A DNA stretch of 27,752 bases. It comes from Suilimivivens sp964571145. Lineage in GTDB: Bacteria; Bacillota; Clostridia; Lachnospirales; Lachnospiraceae. The position numbers and the translations under genes were made by a program. Each line of letters starts with the position of its first letter. Within the stretch, counting starts at the first letter, position 1. Below the pieces are notes generated by a model. The model ran no database searches and was not told the origin of the DNA. It was given only the letters and a program-made list of their open reading frames with translations. The stretch is taken from positions 1-27,752 of the forward strand of contig CAZNAP010000026.1 in assembly GCA_964571145.1 (NCBI GenBank), written 5' to 3'. Positions 1 through 8,601 of the stretch are shown here, piece after piece.

Positions 1-14
1 GGTATTCAACCTAT

Positions 15-1235
15 TTACCACTGAAAGTATACCATACCCGGTCGCTTATTCCTACCTCTAAGCCGTAGTTCTTCCCGTTGCATACGATTTCGAATTGCCG
101 TTGCATACACACCCACTGCTTGATTGGCAATTCGTTCACAACTGTAACTTTGGGCCGTAGCCAACGCACCTAGCCTGAGGAAATTCAACTCTTTCTTTTC
201 CAAAATATCAATGAGTTGATTGGTAAATCTCTGTATCATTTCGTTCCGGTTTTCTGACACCTCAGTCATATAGCCATTTTGTCCATTCACTACCACATCT
301 TCTGTGCCGGTGGCACGTAGCGCCAACACCGGTGTGCCCGCTGCCATTGCTTCAAGGAGCACAATTCCCTGTGTTTCTGAGCAGGAGGAAAAAAGGAATA
401 AATCTGCCGCCTTACAATAATTTTTAATTTCCTTATTGGGGACTTTTCCTATAAATACAATTTCATTTTGTAAGTCCAAATCCGCAGCATACTTCTCTAA
501 CTTTTGTCTCTCCGGTCCATCTCCGATTAGTGCCAATTTAAAATCACTGTATCCGGCATCTTTACGCCTTTTCAGGCTATCCAGTAAGAATTCCAAATTC
601 TTTTCCTTGGCCAATCTGGCAACTGTACAAAACAGATACTTTTTATCTTCCAATAGTGTTTGTCGAATCTTCGCTGCCTGTATCTCGTCCGGATTAAAAC
701 TGTCCTCTGGGACACCTGTAGGCAACACTTGTACCGGCACCTCCTGCTGAATTTCTTCCAAATAATCTTTGATTAAAGGGGTGGGTGCAATTATCAGTTC
801 GCAGTACCGCGTGCAATTCCGAACATAAGTCGGCATCAACCCTTTTAGTCCGGATAGTCCTACATAATGCAAGTATTGCTCATATCTGGTGTGATAGGTG
901 AACACCAGCGGCACTCTGTATTTCTGAGATAAATATCGTGCCGTATGTCCGATTAGCATGGGATGATGTACGTGAATTACATCAAAACCTCCCTCCCGAA
1001 ACTGTCTTTCTATTTCCGGATCCAAACTGTTTGGCACTGATGCTCCGCCGGCAATTCCCTTTAAAAGTGAACTATAGCGAACCACGCCGTCTTCCGGCTC
1101 CTGCCCATCATAACTGGGGGCAAAGACCACCACCTGATGCCCCTGATTTCGAAGGCTGTCGGTCAATCGTTCAATCGAAATGGGTACACCTGCTACGAAA
1201 GGTTTGTAATTATTTGTCATCATTGCAATTTTCAT
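15..1235 (-). CDS. GT4 family glycosyltransferase
   Basis: Retaining GT-B glycosyltransferase that would move a sugar from a nucleotide-sugar donor to a membrane lipid or envelope glycan at the inner face of the membrane. The N-terminal Rossmann half starts MKIAMMTNNYKPFVAGVP and carries the HVHHPMLIGHTA segment. The C-terminal donor half has the GT4 E-x7-E motif (Glu287 and Glu295, in ETQGIVLLEAMAAGTP). The ATG at 1235 is chosen over an ATG at 1283 because AAGGAAGGGGTGA lies just upstream of it and the protein then begins directly with the first beta strand. The layout resembles glucosyl-diacylglycerol synthases, but the acceptor is not proven. It lies 16 bp after a DedA-family gene, probably in one transcript, which fits a membrane-lipid role. 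The family call is firm and the substrate is inference. Confidence 0.9.
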   Translation of the reverse strand: MKIAMMTNNYKPFVAGVPISIERLTDSLRNQGHQVVVFAPSYDGQEPEDGVVRYSSLLKGIAGGASVPNSLDPEIERQFREGGFDVIHVHHPMLIGHTARYLSQKYRVPLVFTYHTRYEQYLHYVGLSGLKGLMPTYVRNCTRYCELIIAPTPLIKDYLEEIQQEVPVQVLPTGVPEDSFNPDEIQAAKIRQTLLEDKKYLFCTVARLAKEKNLEFLLDSLKRRKDAGYSDFKLALIGDGPERQKLEKYAADLDLQNEIVFIGKVPNKEIKNYCKAADLFLFSSCSETQGIVLLEAMAAGTPVLALRATGTEDVVVNGQNGYMTEVSENRNEMIQRFTNQLIDILEKKELNFLRLGALATAQSYSCERIANQAVGVYATAIRNRMQREELRLRGRNKRPGMVYFQW

Positions 1236-1251
1236 TCTAATCACCCCTTCC

Positions 1252-1764
1252 TTAAACCGCCAAATAGGTGAAAACAGTATCACCTAATAAATAACCTGCT
1301 TCGACGAAAATGCAATTCCATATACAAATACCCAACGTCGAACTTACTATATACCGCTTCAAGTCCATCTTGGATACACCGGCTGGAATAGAGATCAAAG
1401 TTCTAATCATAGGAATCAGCTTGCTGATGAAAATTCCGAAGCTTCCTTTTTGTCTGACCCACTCTAGTTTTCGTTCAATTGCAGGACGCTGTTTCGGAAA
1501 ACGATTTAAATACTTTTCCAGAAAAATCGTACCGCCCTTGTAACCCAGCCAATATAATAGAAGGCTACCCGTCAATCCTGCTGCCACGGTAATCAGTAAC
1601 GCCGGTAAGAAAGCGATATTTCCTTTGGACGCCCATATACCTGCCAATGGCATAATAATGCCTGCCGGAAATCCCGGTAGATTCAAATACTCTAATAAAA
1701 CAATAATAAAAATCGCCAAACCTCCATAGGTTGTAAAATATTGTGTAATTACTTCCAGTGTCAT
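1252..1764 (-). CDS. DedA family membrane protein
   Basis: Polytopic DedA (SNARE-associated/VTT-type) protein of 170 residues, a usual length for short Gram-positive members. Family marks are the amphipathic re-entrant segment EYLNLPGFPAGIIMPLAG near residues 25-42, the LLYWLGYKGG segment near 69-78, and the F-x-S-(R/K)-x(2)-P-x(2)-R motif seen here as FISKLIPMIRTLISIPAG near residues 111-128. Members of this family are implicated in phospholipid flipping and membrane homeostasis. An AGAGAGGAAC ribosome site precedes the ATG. It is the first gene of a likely two-gene unit with the glycosyltransferase that follows, so a joint envelope-lipid role is plausible but inferred. Confidence 0.9.
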   Translation of the reverse strand: MTLEVITQYFTTYGGLAIFIIVLLEYLNLPGFPAGIIMPLAGIWASKGNIAFLPALLITVAAGLTGSLLLYWLGYKGGTIFLEKYLNRFPKQRPAIERKLEWVRQKGSFGIFISKLIPMIRTLISIPAGVSKMDLKRYIVSSTLGICIWNCIFVEAGYLLGDTVFTYLAV

Positions 1765-1934
1765 TTTCTTTGTTCCTCTCTTTCGTCACATGAAATTCAT
1801 CCGTCGCTCAGTTTTTATCCGCCGAGTGACTACCTATTCTTGTCTTATAACGAAAGCAAATTGAATTTGTTTTCAAAAATAAATTTCTTATATGCCTTAC
1901 TATATGGGGGAAACCTAAAAAACAACTGAATAAG

Positions 1935-1946
1935 AATCTTAAGATT
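1935..1946. repeat. Perfect 12-bp palindrome
   Basis: AATCTTAAGATT reads the same on both strands. Its axis is 22 bp, about two helical turns, from that of the AATCC/GGATT palindrome next to it. It is a candidate operator half of a pair. No regulator gene is adjacent. Confidence 0.5.
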
Positions 1947-1955
1947 TTCTAAAAG

Positions 1956-1969
1956 AATCCGTACGGATT
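1956..1969. repeat. Perfect 14-bp palindrome
   Basis: AATCCGTACGGATT is fully self-complementary and shares the AATC...GATT outer arms with the preceding 12-bp palindrome. Its position between divergent genes suggests a protein-binding site. The binding factor is unknown. Confidence 0.5.
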
Positions 1970-2089
1970 TATGATACGATACAGTGTTCAAATCACGAGT
2001 GGCTAAGTAATAACAAAAAAAAATTAGTATTGGTATAAATGCTCTTCTCCGCTAATATGATAGTAAAAAGATGATTACGGGGATATCCT

Positions 2090-2581
2090 ATGAGCTCCAA
2101 AACTAAAATTGTTGTACTTCATTTGAAAGAATTAATATATACCGGCATTTTTGTACTGCTGGGAATACTATTCATTATTTTACTGATTATTATGTTTGTT
2201 CCAAAAGATAAAAAAGGGGCAGATGCCATTGAAGCACCTGCCGATACCTATACACCGGGTATTTATACGACTGCTCTATTATTAAATGATAACACGGTAG
2301 ATGTGGAGGTCACTGTGGATCGCCATAACATCAATGGTATTCGCATTGTCAATCTGGACGAAGCCGTTACCACTATGTTCCCGCTGCTGGAGCCTTCATT
2401 TGATGAGTTGGCAAATCAGATTATTGCGAACCAGTCGCTGGATAACATCACTTATGCCGACGACAACAAATATACTTCTATGGTATTGCTCAATGCAATC
2501 AAAGCATCTCTTACTAAAGCTGCTTCACCTTCACCGTCAGAAAATCCGTCCGCTTCGCCGGATATAATTATGGAAGAATAA
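2090..2581 (+). CDS. Single-pass membrane protein with degenerate FMN-binding-like domain
   Basis: A 163-residue protein with one transmembrane helix (about residues 17-37) and an outward domain at about 54-144. The domain follows the FMN_bind layout: PGIYTTALLLNDNTVDVEVT, a strand with INGIRIVNLDE, then ANQIIANQSLDNI and KYTSMVLLNAIKASL. In canonical members the last block follows an SGAT-type flavinylation motif. Here the equivalent is DDNKYTS (124-130), so the flavin-accepting Thr is replaced by Lys. The tail is Pro/Ser-rich (PSPSENPSASP). The ribosome site is weak (GGGGATATCCT before the ATG). Its 3' end overlaps the convergent NAD synthetase gene by 14 bp. The FMN_bind relation is my reading of the pattern; a non-flavin structural or lipid-facing role is possible. 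Confidence 0.65.
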   Translation: MSSKTKIVVLHLKELIYTGIFVLLGILFIILLIIMFVPKDKKGADAIEAPADTYTPGIYTTALLLNDNTVDVEVTVDRHNINGIRIVNLDEAVTTMFPLLEPSFDELANQIIANQSLDNITYADDNKYTSMVLLNAIKASLTKAASPSPSENPSASPDIIMEE

Positions 2582-4487
2582 TCTGTTCCAATTGTTCCAA
2601 CCAGATTCTTGCACAGGCATCCGAGGGCATCCGTAAATCTCCGCGTGGCGATACTGCCACGCTACCCACCTTGGGTCCGTCAGGCAGACAGGAACGTTTG
2701 AACTGTTGTGTAAAAAATCGTTTATAAAAGACTTTCAGCCATTTTAAAATAACCGCATCTTCATACTGACCCGTAAAAGACAGCTGAGCAATTCTAAATA
2801 TTTTGGCAGGTGCAAACCCACACCTGAGCATATAATACAGGAAAAAGTCGTGTAGCTCATAAGGCCCCACTAAGTCCTCTGTCTTTTGAGAAATCACCCC
2901 GTCTACCGGAGGTAACAGTTCCGGACTAACCGGTGTATTCAGTACATCCAGCAGAATACTTTGCAATTCTGTATTACCACAGGTGTCCGCATAATACTGA
3001 ACCAAGTGACGTACCAGTGTTTTGGGGACTCCTGCATTTACACCATACATGGACATGTGATCCCCATTATAGGTTGCCCACCCAAGTGCCAGTTCTGACA
3101 TATCGCCCGTACCGATTACCAGAGCGTTTTCTCTGTTGGCAATATCCATTAAAATCTGAGTACGCTCTCTGGCCTGCCCATTTTCATAGGTTACATCATG
3201 ATTATTCAAATCCTGTTTAATATCCCTGAAATGCAGGGTCACTGACTCTTTAATATCTATTTCTTCCAACGTTACCCCTAAAGCTTTCGCTAGATTACAA
3301 GCATTGTCATAAGTTCTGTCTGTAGTACCGAAGCAGGGCATGGTCACTGCAATAATATTCGAGCGATCTAAATCCAGCATATCAAAGGTTCGAACCGTAA
3401 CCAGCATGGTTAATGTGGAATCCAGTCCGCCGGATATGCCAATGACAGCTTTTTGACAGCCCGTATGTTCATATCGTTTTTTTAGTCCCATAGATTGAAT
3501 GGATAGGATTTCCTCGCATCTCTTATCCCGTTCACTCTGCTTGGACGGTACAAAGGGCTGACAGGGAAACATTCTCTCAAGCTTCGTTTCTTCTATGTTT
3601 AGTCCAAACGGTATGACCAAATACGGCAGGTTTTCATCACAAGTAAATGTATTCATCCGACGTCGCTCTGCTCGCAAACGATGAATATCCATATCTCCAT
3701 AGATAATTTGATTGGAAAAGCGTTTAGCCTGTGCCAGTATCGTACCATTTTCCGCAATCATATTATGTCCGCCATAGACTACGTCCTGGGTGGATTCACC
3801 TTCCCCTGCACTACTGAAAATATAGCCGGCTATAAGTCTGGCGCTACATGACTTCACCAGCATTTCTCTATATACATCTTTGCCAATTGTCTCATTTGAG
3901 GCCGACAGATTTACCAACACGGTTGCACCTGCCATGGCATGAGAAGTGCCGGGGGACTTTGGAACCCACAAATCCTCACAAATTTCACAGCCTACCAACA
4001 GCCCATCCATTCCTTCTGCTTCCAATAAAATATTGGTTCCAAAAGGGACTTCTTCGCCGTCAAAAAAGACTGAAACGGCTTCTTTATTCCCCGGGTGAAA
4101 ATGTCTTGACTCATAAAATTCAGCATAAGAAGGAATAAAGGTTTTCGGAATAAATGCAAGTACTTCTCCGTCATGAATCGCCGCTGCCACATTATACAGT
4201 TTTCCCTCACGCTCCATGGGTAAGCCTACGAAAATCAGGGCATCTTTTCCTTCTGTAAAGTCTGCAATATGCACCAGTTCCTCCAGACAGGAATTCAGCA
4301 GTTGCTCCTGCAGAAACAAATCATTACAACTATAACCACTTAGGCACAGTTCCGGAAATACAATCATTTTGGCGCCATGCCCGGTCGCTTCTTCTATATT
4401 CTGGCAAATCTGTTCACGATTATAGATTGTATCTGCCACCTTGATTTTAGGCGTTACAGCCGCCACCTTCACAAATCCATGCTTCAT
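2568..4487 (-). CDS. nadE: Glutamine-dependent NAD+ synthetase
   Basis: Cytosolic enzyme making NAD+ from deamido-NAD+ with ATP, using ammonia freed from glutamine. It has two domains, as in the long bacterial NadE type (639 residues). The N-terminal nitrilase-fold glutaminase shows the Glu-Lys-Cys triad: Glu46 in FPELCLSGYS, Lys115 in FIPKTFIPSY and Cys170 in CEICEDLWVP. The C-terminal ATP-pyrophosphatase domain has the P-loop SGGLDST at 352-358, followed by GTGDMSELALGWATYNGDHM. The ATG at 4487 has AAAGGG upstream at about 12 nt. It is last in the minus-strand run with Hsp33, methyltransferase, HisC and GT2, 59 bp after Hsp33. No terminator follows, and the gene overlaps its convergent neighbour. 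Confidence 0.97.
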   Translation of the reverse strand: MKHGFVKVAAVTPKIKVADTIYNREQICQNIEEATGHGAKMIVFPELCLSGYSCNDLFLQEQLLNSCLEELVHIADFTEGKDALIFVGLPMEREGKLYNVAAAIHDGEVLAFIPKTFIPSYAEFYESRHFHPGNKEAVSVFFDGEEVPFGTNILLEAEGMDGLLVGCEICEDLWVPKSPGTSHAMAGATVLVNLSASNETIGKDVYREMLVKSCSARLIAGYIFSSAGEGESTQDVVYGGHNMIAENGTILAQAKRFSNQIIYGDMDIHRLRAERRRMNTFTCDENLPYLVIPFGLNIEETKLERMFPCQPFVPSKQSERDKRCEEILSIQSMGLKKRYEHTGCQKAVIGISGGLDSTLTMLVTVRTFDMLDLDRSNIIAVTMPCFGTTDRTYDNACNLAKALGVTLEEIDIKESVTLHFRDIKQDLNNHDVTYENGQARERTQILMDIANRENALVIGTGDMSELALGWATYNGDHMSMYGVNAGVPKTLVRHLVQYYADTCGNTELQSILLDVLNTPVSPELLPPVDGVISQKTEDLVGPYELHDFFLYYMLRCGFAPAKIFRIAQLSFTGQYEDAVILKWLKVFYKRFFTQQFKRSCLPDGPKVGSVAVSPRGDLRMPSDACARIWLEQLEQIILP

Positions 4488-4546
4488 ACCGCTACCAAAC
4501 CCTTTCTTGAAATCCGATTACTTATCCCCTAATCACTCGGTGCTAT

Positions 4547-5440
4547 TTATCTACTACTTATCTGTTTGCTGCTTTTTAGTAATTGTTTTAGTTCTTCGAT
4601 TGTAAATTCATAGGATGTATTGCAGAAATGGCAATTTACTTCTATGCTTTTGCCCTCTGAAATCATCTCACGAAGGTCTTTGGCACCAATACTAATCAGT
4701 GCTTTTTCTATTCTATGTTTATCACAATTACAGAAAAATTGTGCCGGAATTGTATCGGTAATCTCCAAATCCATTCCGTCCAATAACTGAGCCAGCATAG
4801 CCTCCGGTGTCTTCTTTTCTTCCAACACTGTCGTCACACTGGAAAAGGCAGCTAGATTCTGTTCCAATTTCTGAATCACTGCATCTTCTGTAAAAGGCAT
4901 CAGCTGAATAATGAACCCGCCTGCCTGCTTAACTGTATTGTCTTTGTTCATCAATACGCCCAGCCCCACGCTGGAAGGCACCTGCTCCGAAGTTGCAAAA
5001 TAATAGGTCAAATCTTCTGCGATTTCACCTGTCTGCAAAACAGTCTGCCCCACATAGGGTTCTTTTAATCCCATGTCTTTGATAACCCGCAATATGCCTT
5101 GTCCTACCGCTCCACCTACATCCAGCTTACCTATGGCACTTGGTGGAAGCATGACCTGCGGATGAATGGCGTAGCCTTTCACCCGGCCTTGGCTGTCTGC
5201 CGTGACCGTCATTCCCTGAAGTGGCCCGTCGCCGCTTACCTGAAGGGTTAAAATATCCTGTTCACCCTTTAACATGATGCCCATCATGACACCGCCAGTC
5301 ATCAATCTTCCAAGAGCAGCTGTCACTACCGGACTGGTATTATGTGCTTTCCTGGCTGTTTCCACTAACTCTATGGTGGTAGCAGCAAAAGCTCTGATTT
5401 GCGCATTTGCCGCTGTTGCTCTCACTATATAATCTGACAT
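4547..5440 (-). CDS. hslO: Hsp33 redox-regulated chaperone
   Basis: Holdase chaperone switched on by oxidation of a zinc-bound cysteine centre in the cytosol. The 297-residue length is normal. The N-terminal domain has the family segments TGGVMMGIMLKGEQ and LQVSGDGPLQGM. The C-terminal redox switch has the CxC...CxxC pattern: Cys237 and Cys239 in FFCNCDKHR, and Cys270 and Cys273 in NCHFCNTSYEF. AGGAAGGA lies just before the ATG. It follows the SAM methyltransferase by 14 bp, so the two are co-transcribed. An intact zinc centre in an anaerobe's Hsp33 fits defence against oxygen or bleach stress. Confidence 0.97.
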   Translation of the reverse strand: MSDYIVRATAANAQIRAFAATTIELVETARKAHNTSPVVTAALGRLMTGGVMMGIMLKGEQDILTLQVSGDGPLQGMTVTADSQGRVKGYAIHPQVMLPPSAIGKLDVGGAVGQGILRVIKDMGLKEPYVGQTVLQTGEIAEDLTYYFATSEQVPSSVGLGVLMNKDNTVKQAGGFIIQLMPFTEDAVIQKLEQNLAAFSSVTTVLEEKKTPEAMLAQLLDGMDLEITDTIPAQFFCNCDKHRIEKALISIGAKDLREMISEGKSIEVNCHFCNTSYEFTIEELKQLLKSSKQISSR

Positions 5441-5454
5441 TGTATGAGTCCTTC

Positions 5455-6327
5455 CTATTTTCCGTGCTCTCTGGCTACCATATAAATGCGTTGGCTTTCC
5501 GAAGTTGGCTTGTCATGGGAATCTGCATCTAAGACCTCTAGCAATTCCAAACCTGCTGCCTGTATAAAAGCTTTCATTTCTTCCACTGTATACCCACGCT
5601 GATAATGCGTCTCCGTAAACCGCCTAAATAAACCACTGTCTTCTTCAGCATTTTCTGTTTTATCCACATCTATACGTGCAAAAATCGTTATATCATACTC
5701 ATTAATTCTCTCTTCTTCATTATAAAAGTTTTCCCAGATAAAGCTGCAATCCTCCCGGTTTTCAGCAATGGTGGTATCTCCGATAATTTTCTCATACTTA
5801 TAAACTGTATTAAAGTCAAAAATAAAAATACCGCCCGGATACAGATAATTATTAATTCTGGAAAAGGTTTCTATTACTTCCTCATCCTCCAACAGATAAT
5901 TCACGGAATCGCACACACTCACCACGGTACCGACTGTGGAATATAAATCCAGTTCTCTCATATCCTGACACAAATAAAGAATTTCACTACCTGATTCTGC
6001 TTTTTTATTCATAGCAATCGTGAGCATTTCCTGGGAATTATCGATTCCAATCATGTCAAATCCCTTGCGATATAAAAGCTCTGTCAATGTGCCTGTTCCG
6101 CAGCCTAAATCTACTACCAGATTTTTTTCTGTCTCCAGCATGTTTGCTTTCTGTATGGAAACTATTTCCTGCATTGAGTCTGTTTCCTCAGTAGCACGAT
6201 CCTTTCTAATCGGTTTTGAAATTCCATATTTGTTTATGAATGAGACCAAAAATTCCGCCCATTCTTCATAGGGTGTCTCATCCATAAAAATATCATACAC
6301 ACTTGCAAAATCTGTATAAGCTTCCAA
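5455..6327 (-). CDS. Class I SAM-dependent methyltransferase
   Basis: Rossmann-type methyltransferase of 290 residues. Motif I is VVDLGCGTGTLT (71-82), followed by the acidic end of strand beta-2 in MIGIDNSQEML (92-102), then YLCQDMRELDL and a motif-IV-like VSVCDSVNYLL. The N-terminal YTDFASVYDIFMD helix is typical of small-molecule or protein methyltransferases of this group. An unusual charged insert at about 38-68 precedes motif I. The substrate cannot be told from sequence. Its place between a HisC-like gene and hslO in a tight operon gives no specific hint. Confidence 0.88.
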   Translation of the reverse strand: MEAYTDFASVYDIFMDETPYEEWAEFLVSFINKYGISKPIRKDRATEETDSMQEIVSIQKANMLETEKNLVVDLGCGTGTLTELLYRKGFDMIGIDNSQEMLTIAMNKKAESGSEILYLCQDMRELDLYSTVGTVVSVCDSVNYLLEDEEVIETFSRINNYLYPGGIFIFDFNTVYKYEKIIGDTTIAENREDCSFIWENFYNEEERINEYDITIFARIDVDKTENAEEDSGLFRRFTETHYQRGYTVEEMKAFIQAAGLELLEVLDADSHDKPTSESQRIYMVAREHGK

Positions 6328-6358
6328 TTGATTCTCCCATTGACTCCGCCATGCGGAA

Positions 6359-7420
6359 TTAGTTTCTCTTGTTGATATACTGATCTAAAAAGGCAACTAA
6401 AGTCTGCATTTCTTCATCCGTTCCAACGGTAATACGCAGATAATTGTCAATTCTTGGTTTGTTCCAATATCTTACGTAAATATTTTTTTCTTTTAAAGCT
6501 AAAAAGAGTTCCCGGGCAGGTATCGCCTTGTGCGAAGCAAATATAAAATTCGTCATTGAATCCGTAAACGTAAAGCCAAGACGTGCCAACTGTTGTTTGG
6601 TCCATTCTCTGGTTTTCATGATTTTAGTCACTGTATCGCGGAAATACTGCTCATCCTTTACTGATTCCACGCCCAGTTCCAGTGCCGGCATGTTCATGGT
6701 ATAAGAATTAAAGGAAAACTTAGCATCCTTCAGATAGTTAATCAATTTTTCATTGGCTACTGCGAAGCCAATACGCATACCTGCCATGGCTCTGGATTTA
6801 CTAAAAGTCTGTACTACAATCAAATTCTCGTATTTTTTAATTAAAGGCATCACACTTTGACCGCCAAAATCCACATAAGCTTCATCAATGATGACAACAG
6901 AATCCGGATTGGATGCAATAATCTCCTCGATTACCGAAACATCCTCGAATACGCCAGTGGGTGCATTGGGATTGGCAATAATAATTCCACCATTTGGTTT
7001 CAGATAATCTTCTTTTCGTATACGAAGTTGTTCATCTAACTGACACATTTCATAGGGAATCCGATATAGCTGTGCCCATACATCATAAAAAGAATAGGTA
7101 ATATCAGGAAATAAAATTGGTTTATCTCCAAAGAAGAATGTGAGGAAACACATGGAAAGCACATCATCCGATCCTACTCCCACGAATACCTGCTCAGGCT
7201 TTACTTGATAATAATCTGCCAATGATGCCACTAACTTCTCCGCATTCATATCCGGATACAGGCGAAAATCTCCACCCTTTAGTTCCTCTGCCCCTTTTAT
7301 TACGCCGGGTGCCGGCGGGTAGGGACATTCATTTGTATTTAATTTTATCACACCCTTTTGCTTGGGCTGTTCCCCTGCTACATAGGGTTCTACTTTTCTG
7401 ACGTTTGCTTCCCAGTTCAT
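6359..7420 (-). CDS. hisC: Histidinol-phosphate aminotransferase-like PLP enzyme
   Basis: Fold-type I PLP aminotransferase of the HisC/Cobalamin-CobD-like branch, about 353 residues. Visible marks are LNTNECPYPP at the N-terminus, NPNAPTG (150-156), the cofactor-binding DEAYVDFG (179-186) and the Schiff-base lysine in TFSKSRAMAGMRIGFA (Lys208), counted from the ATG at 7420. A TTG four codons upstream (7432) is possible but lies one base from AAAGG, so the ATG is preferred. HisC converts imidazole-acetol phosphate and glutamate to histidinol phosphate; related enzymes act on aromatic amino acids. No other his gene is nearby, so the pathway is uncertain. It is 31 bp ahead of the methyltransferase gene. 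Confidence 0.88.
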   Translation of the reverse strand: MNWEANVRKVEPYVAGEQPKQKGVIKLNTNECPYPPAPGVIKGAEELKGGDFRLYPDMNAEKLVASLADYYQVKPEQVFVGVGSDDVLSMCFLTFFFGDKPILFPDITYSFYDVWAQLYRIPYEMCQLDEQLRIRKEDYLKPNGGIIIANPNAPTGVFEDVSVIEEIIASNPDSVVIIDEAYVDFGGQSVMPLIKKYENLIVVQTFSKSRAMAGMRIGFAVANEKLINYLKDAKFSFNSYTMNMPALELGVESVKDEQYFRDTVTKIMKTREWTKQQLARLGFTFTDSMTNFIFASHKAIPARELFLALKEKNIYVRYWNKPRIDNYLRITVGTDEEMQTLVAFLDQYINKRN

Positions 7421-7459
7421 CTCAATAACCAAACCTTTCGTTTATGTTGACAGTCTTAT

Positions 7460-8473
7460 TTACAGTTTCCACTGTGTTGCCGCGTGGCGATACTCCGCTG
7501 CCTGTTCTGAAATACCCATGGCCTCATAACAATCCGCCAGTTTATTTAACGGAATGTCTCCGCTACAATGCACATTTAAGATACTGTGAGTTTCATAAGC
7601 GGCATTATAAAACCAAATCGCAGCCTCCTGAAACTCCTTTTGTTCTAAATAGTAGTCCCCCAGTTCACAACACATTTCACTGACACCGTCTTCTGCAATA
7701 TCCTTCATTGCATAACGATACATCTTCAAATAATCTTTACGCAGTCGTGCCGCTCGGGCCACTACACATAACGCTTGCTTTAACTGCTCCGGTGAAGTCT
7801 GTTCTCCATCCGCTATCATTGTAAAATAATCTTCTGCTTTGATTAATGTCTCATCGGAGCCCGAAATCAGTAACTCTCTGGCATACATATTTTCCAAACG
7901 TTCTGATAACTTCTGTCCTTTTTGAATCACTGACTCAAAGATTGCTAAATCCCGTCCTGCATGATTTTCTTCTTGCATATGGGTAATTTCGATTTCACTG
8001 TCAAATACAAGTGGTAACAAACGCATAGTTTCGTGTACAGGGTCAATCCACTGAAAAGTCCGTAGCCGCCTAAATAACTTTGGTCGAAGCTCGCGATCAA
8101 AATTATAAACACTGCCATATGAAAGTTGATTTCCGTAAAACATTTGCACGATTTCTACTTCCGGATGCAAGTTTTCCTTCAAACGACGAAATTTCTCATG
8201 GTTTTCCTTATTCAACACTTCATCTGCATCTGCAGAATAAACATATTCGCAGGTTGCTTTGGAGAAAGCAAAATTTCTAGCGGCGGCGAAGTCACCAATC
8301 CACTTAAAGTCAAACAGCTTGTCTGTATACTTCGCTGCTATCTCTTTCGTATGGTCTGTGGAACCGGTATCCACAATAATTATCTCATCCATTAAATCCG
8401 CAATACTGTCCAAACACCTAGCCAATATTTTTTCTTCATTTTTCACAATCATACATAACGAAATAGTAGTCAT
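7460..8473 (-). CDS. GT2 glycosyltransferase with C-terminal TPR-like region
   Basis: GT-A fold, family 2 glycosyltransferase of the type with a helical C-terminus. The N-terminal catalytic part (about 1-220) shows SLCMIVKNEE, VDTGSTD (34-40), the DFAAARNFAFSKA segment (61-73) and the metal-binding DADE (82-85). The C-terminal 110 residues hold helix pairs (for example ELGDYYLEQKEFQEAAIWFYNAA) that look like tetratricopeptide repeats. Enzymes of this type modify peptides, proteins or envelope glycans; the acceptor here is unknown. It is the first gene of the minus-strand operon running to nadE. GGAAAGG lies about 13 nt before the ATG. Confidence 0.9.
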   Translation of the reverse strand: MTTISLCMIVKNEEKILARCLDSIADLMDEIIIVDTGSTDHTKEIAAKYTDKLFDFKWIGDFAAARNFAFSKATCEYVYSADADEVLNKENHEKFRRLKENLHPEVEIVQMFYGNQLSYGSVYNFDRELRPKLFRRLRTFQWIDPVHETMRLLPLVFDSEIEITHMQEENHAGRDLAIFESVIQKGQKLSERLENMYARELLISGSDETLIKAEDYFTMIADGEQTSPEQLKQALCVVARAARLRKDYLKMYRYAMKDIAEDGVSEMCCELGDYYLEQKEFQEAAIWFYNAAYETHSILNVHCSGDIPLNKLADCYEAMGISEQAAEYRHAATQWKL

Positions 8474-8506
8474 CTTTACAAGTCTGCCTTTCCAACGACA
8501 CGGCCA

Positions 8507-8536
8507 TTAATAACTTTTTCACTGTTTTATTGACAA
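8507..8536 (-). promoter_or_regulatory. Candidate promoter of the GT2-hisC-MTase-hslO-nadE operon
   Basis: On the minus strand TTGTCA (8536-8531), an 18-bp spacer and TATTAA (8512-8507) match the sigma-A pattern moderately. The -35 shares five bases with the opposing plus-strand -35. Start would fall near 8500, about 27 bp ahead of the GT2 start codon. Confidence 0.5.
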
Positions 8537-8558
8537 CCGGACCAGTTTACAATACTAT
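8530..8558 (+). promoter_or_regulatory. Sigma-A promoter of the DUF6020-like gene
   Basis: Consensus TTGACA at 8530-8535, a 17-bp spacer and TACTAT at 8553-8558. The start would be near 8565, leaving a short leader with GAGGGG ahead of the ATG at 8602. Confidence 0.75.
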
Positions 8559-8601
8559 CATTATAGCATAAGATTTTTTGTTAGAATAGAGGGGTTTCTG
8601 T

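Larger units (their letters stand above)
1765..2089. other. Intergenic region between divergent genes, with two palindromes
   Basis: This 325-bp AT-rich spacer separates the minus-strand DedA gene from the plus-strand FMN-binding-like gene. No credible coding sequence was seen. It holds two perfect palindromes (1935-1946 and 1956-1969). A TATGAT box at 2056-2061 could be the -10 of the plus-strand gene, but no good -35 sits at 16-18 bp from it. A minus-strand TTGAAA and TATAAG pair near 1845-1880 is spaced too widely (about 21 bp) to call a promoter. Confidence 0.5.

Noticed and set aside
1802..1835. Hairpin GTCGCTC/GAGTGAC ahead of the DedA gene
   Set aside because: Seven pairs with one G-U and no T run. 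It could be a leader hairpin, but it is too weak to call a terminator or riboswitch.
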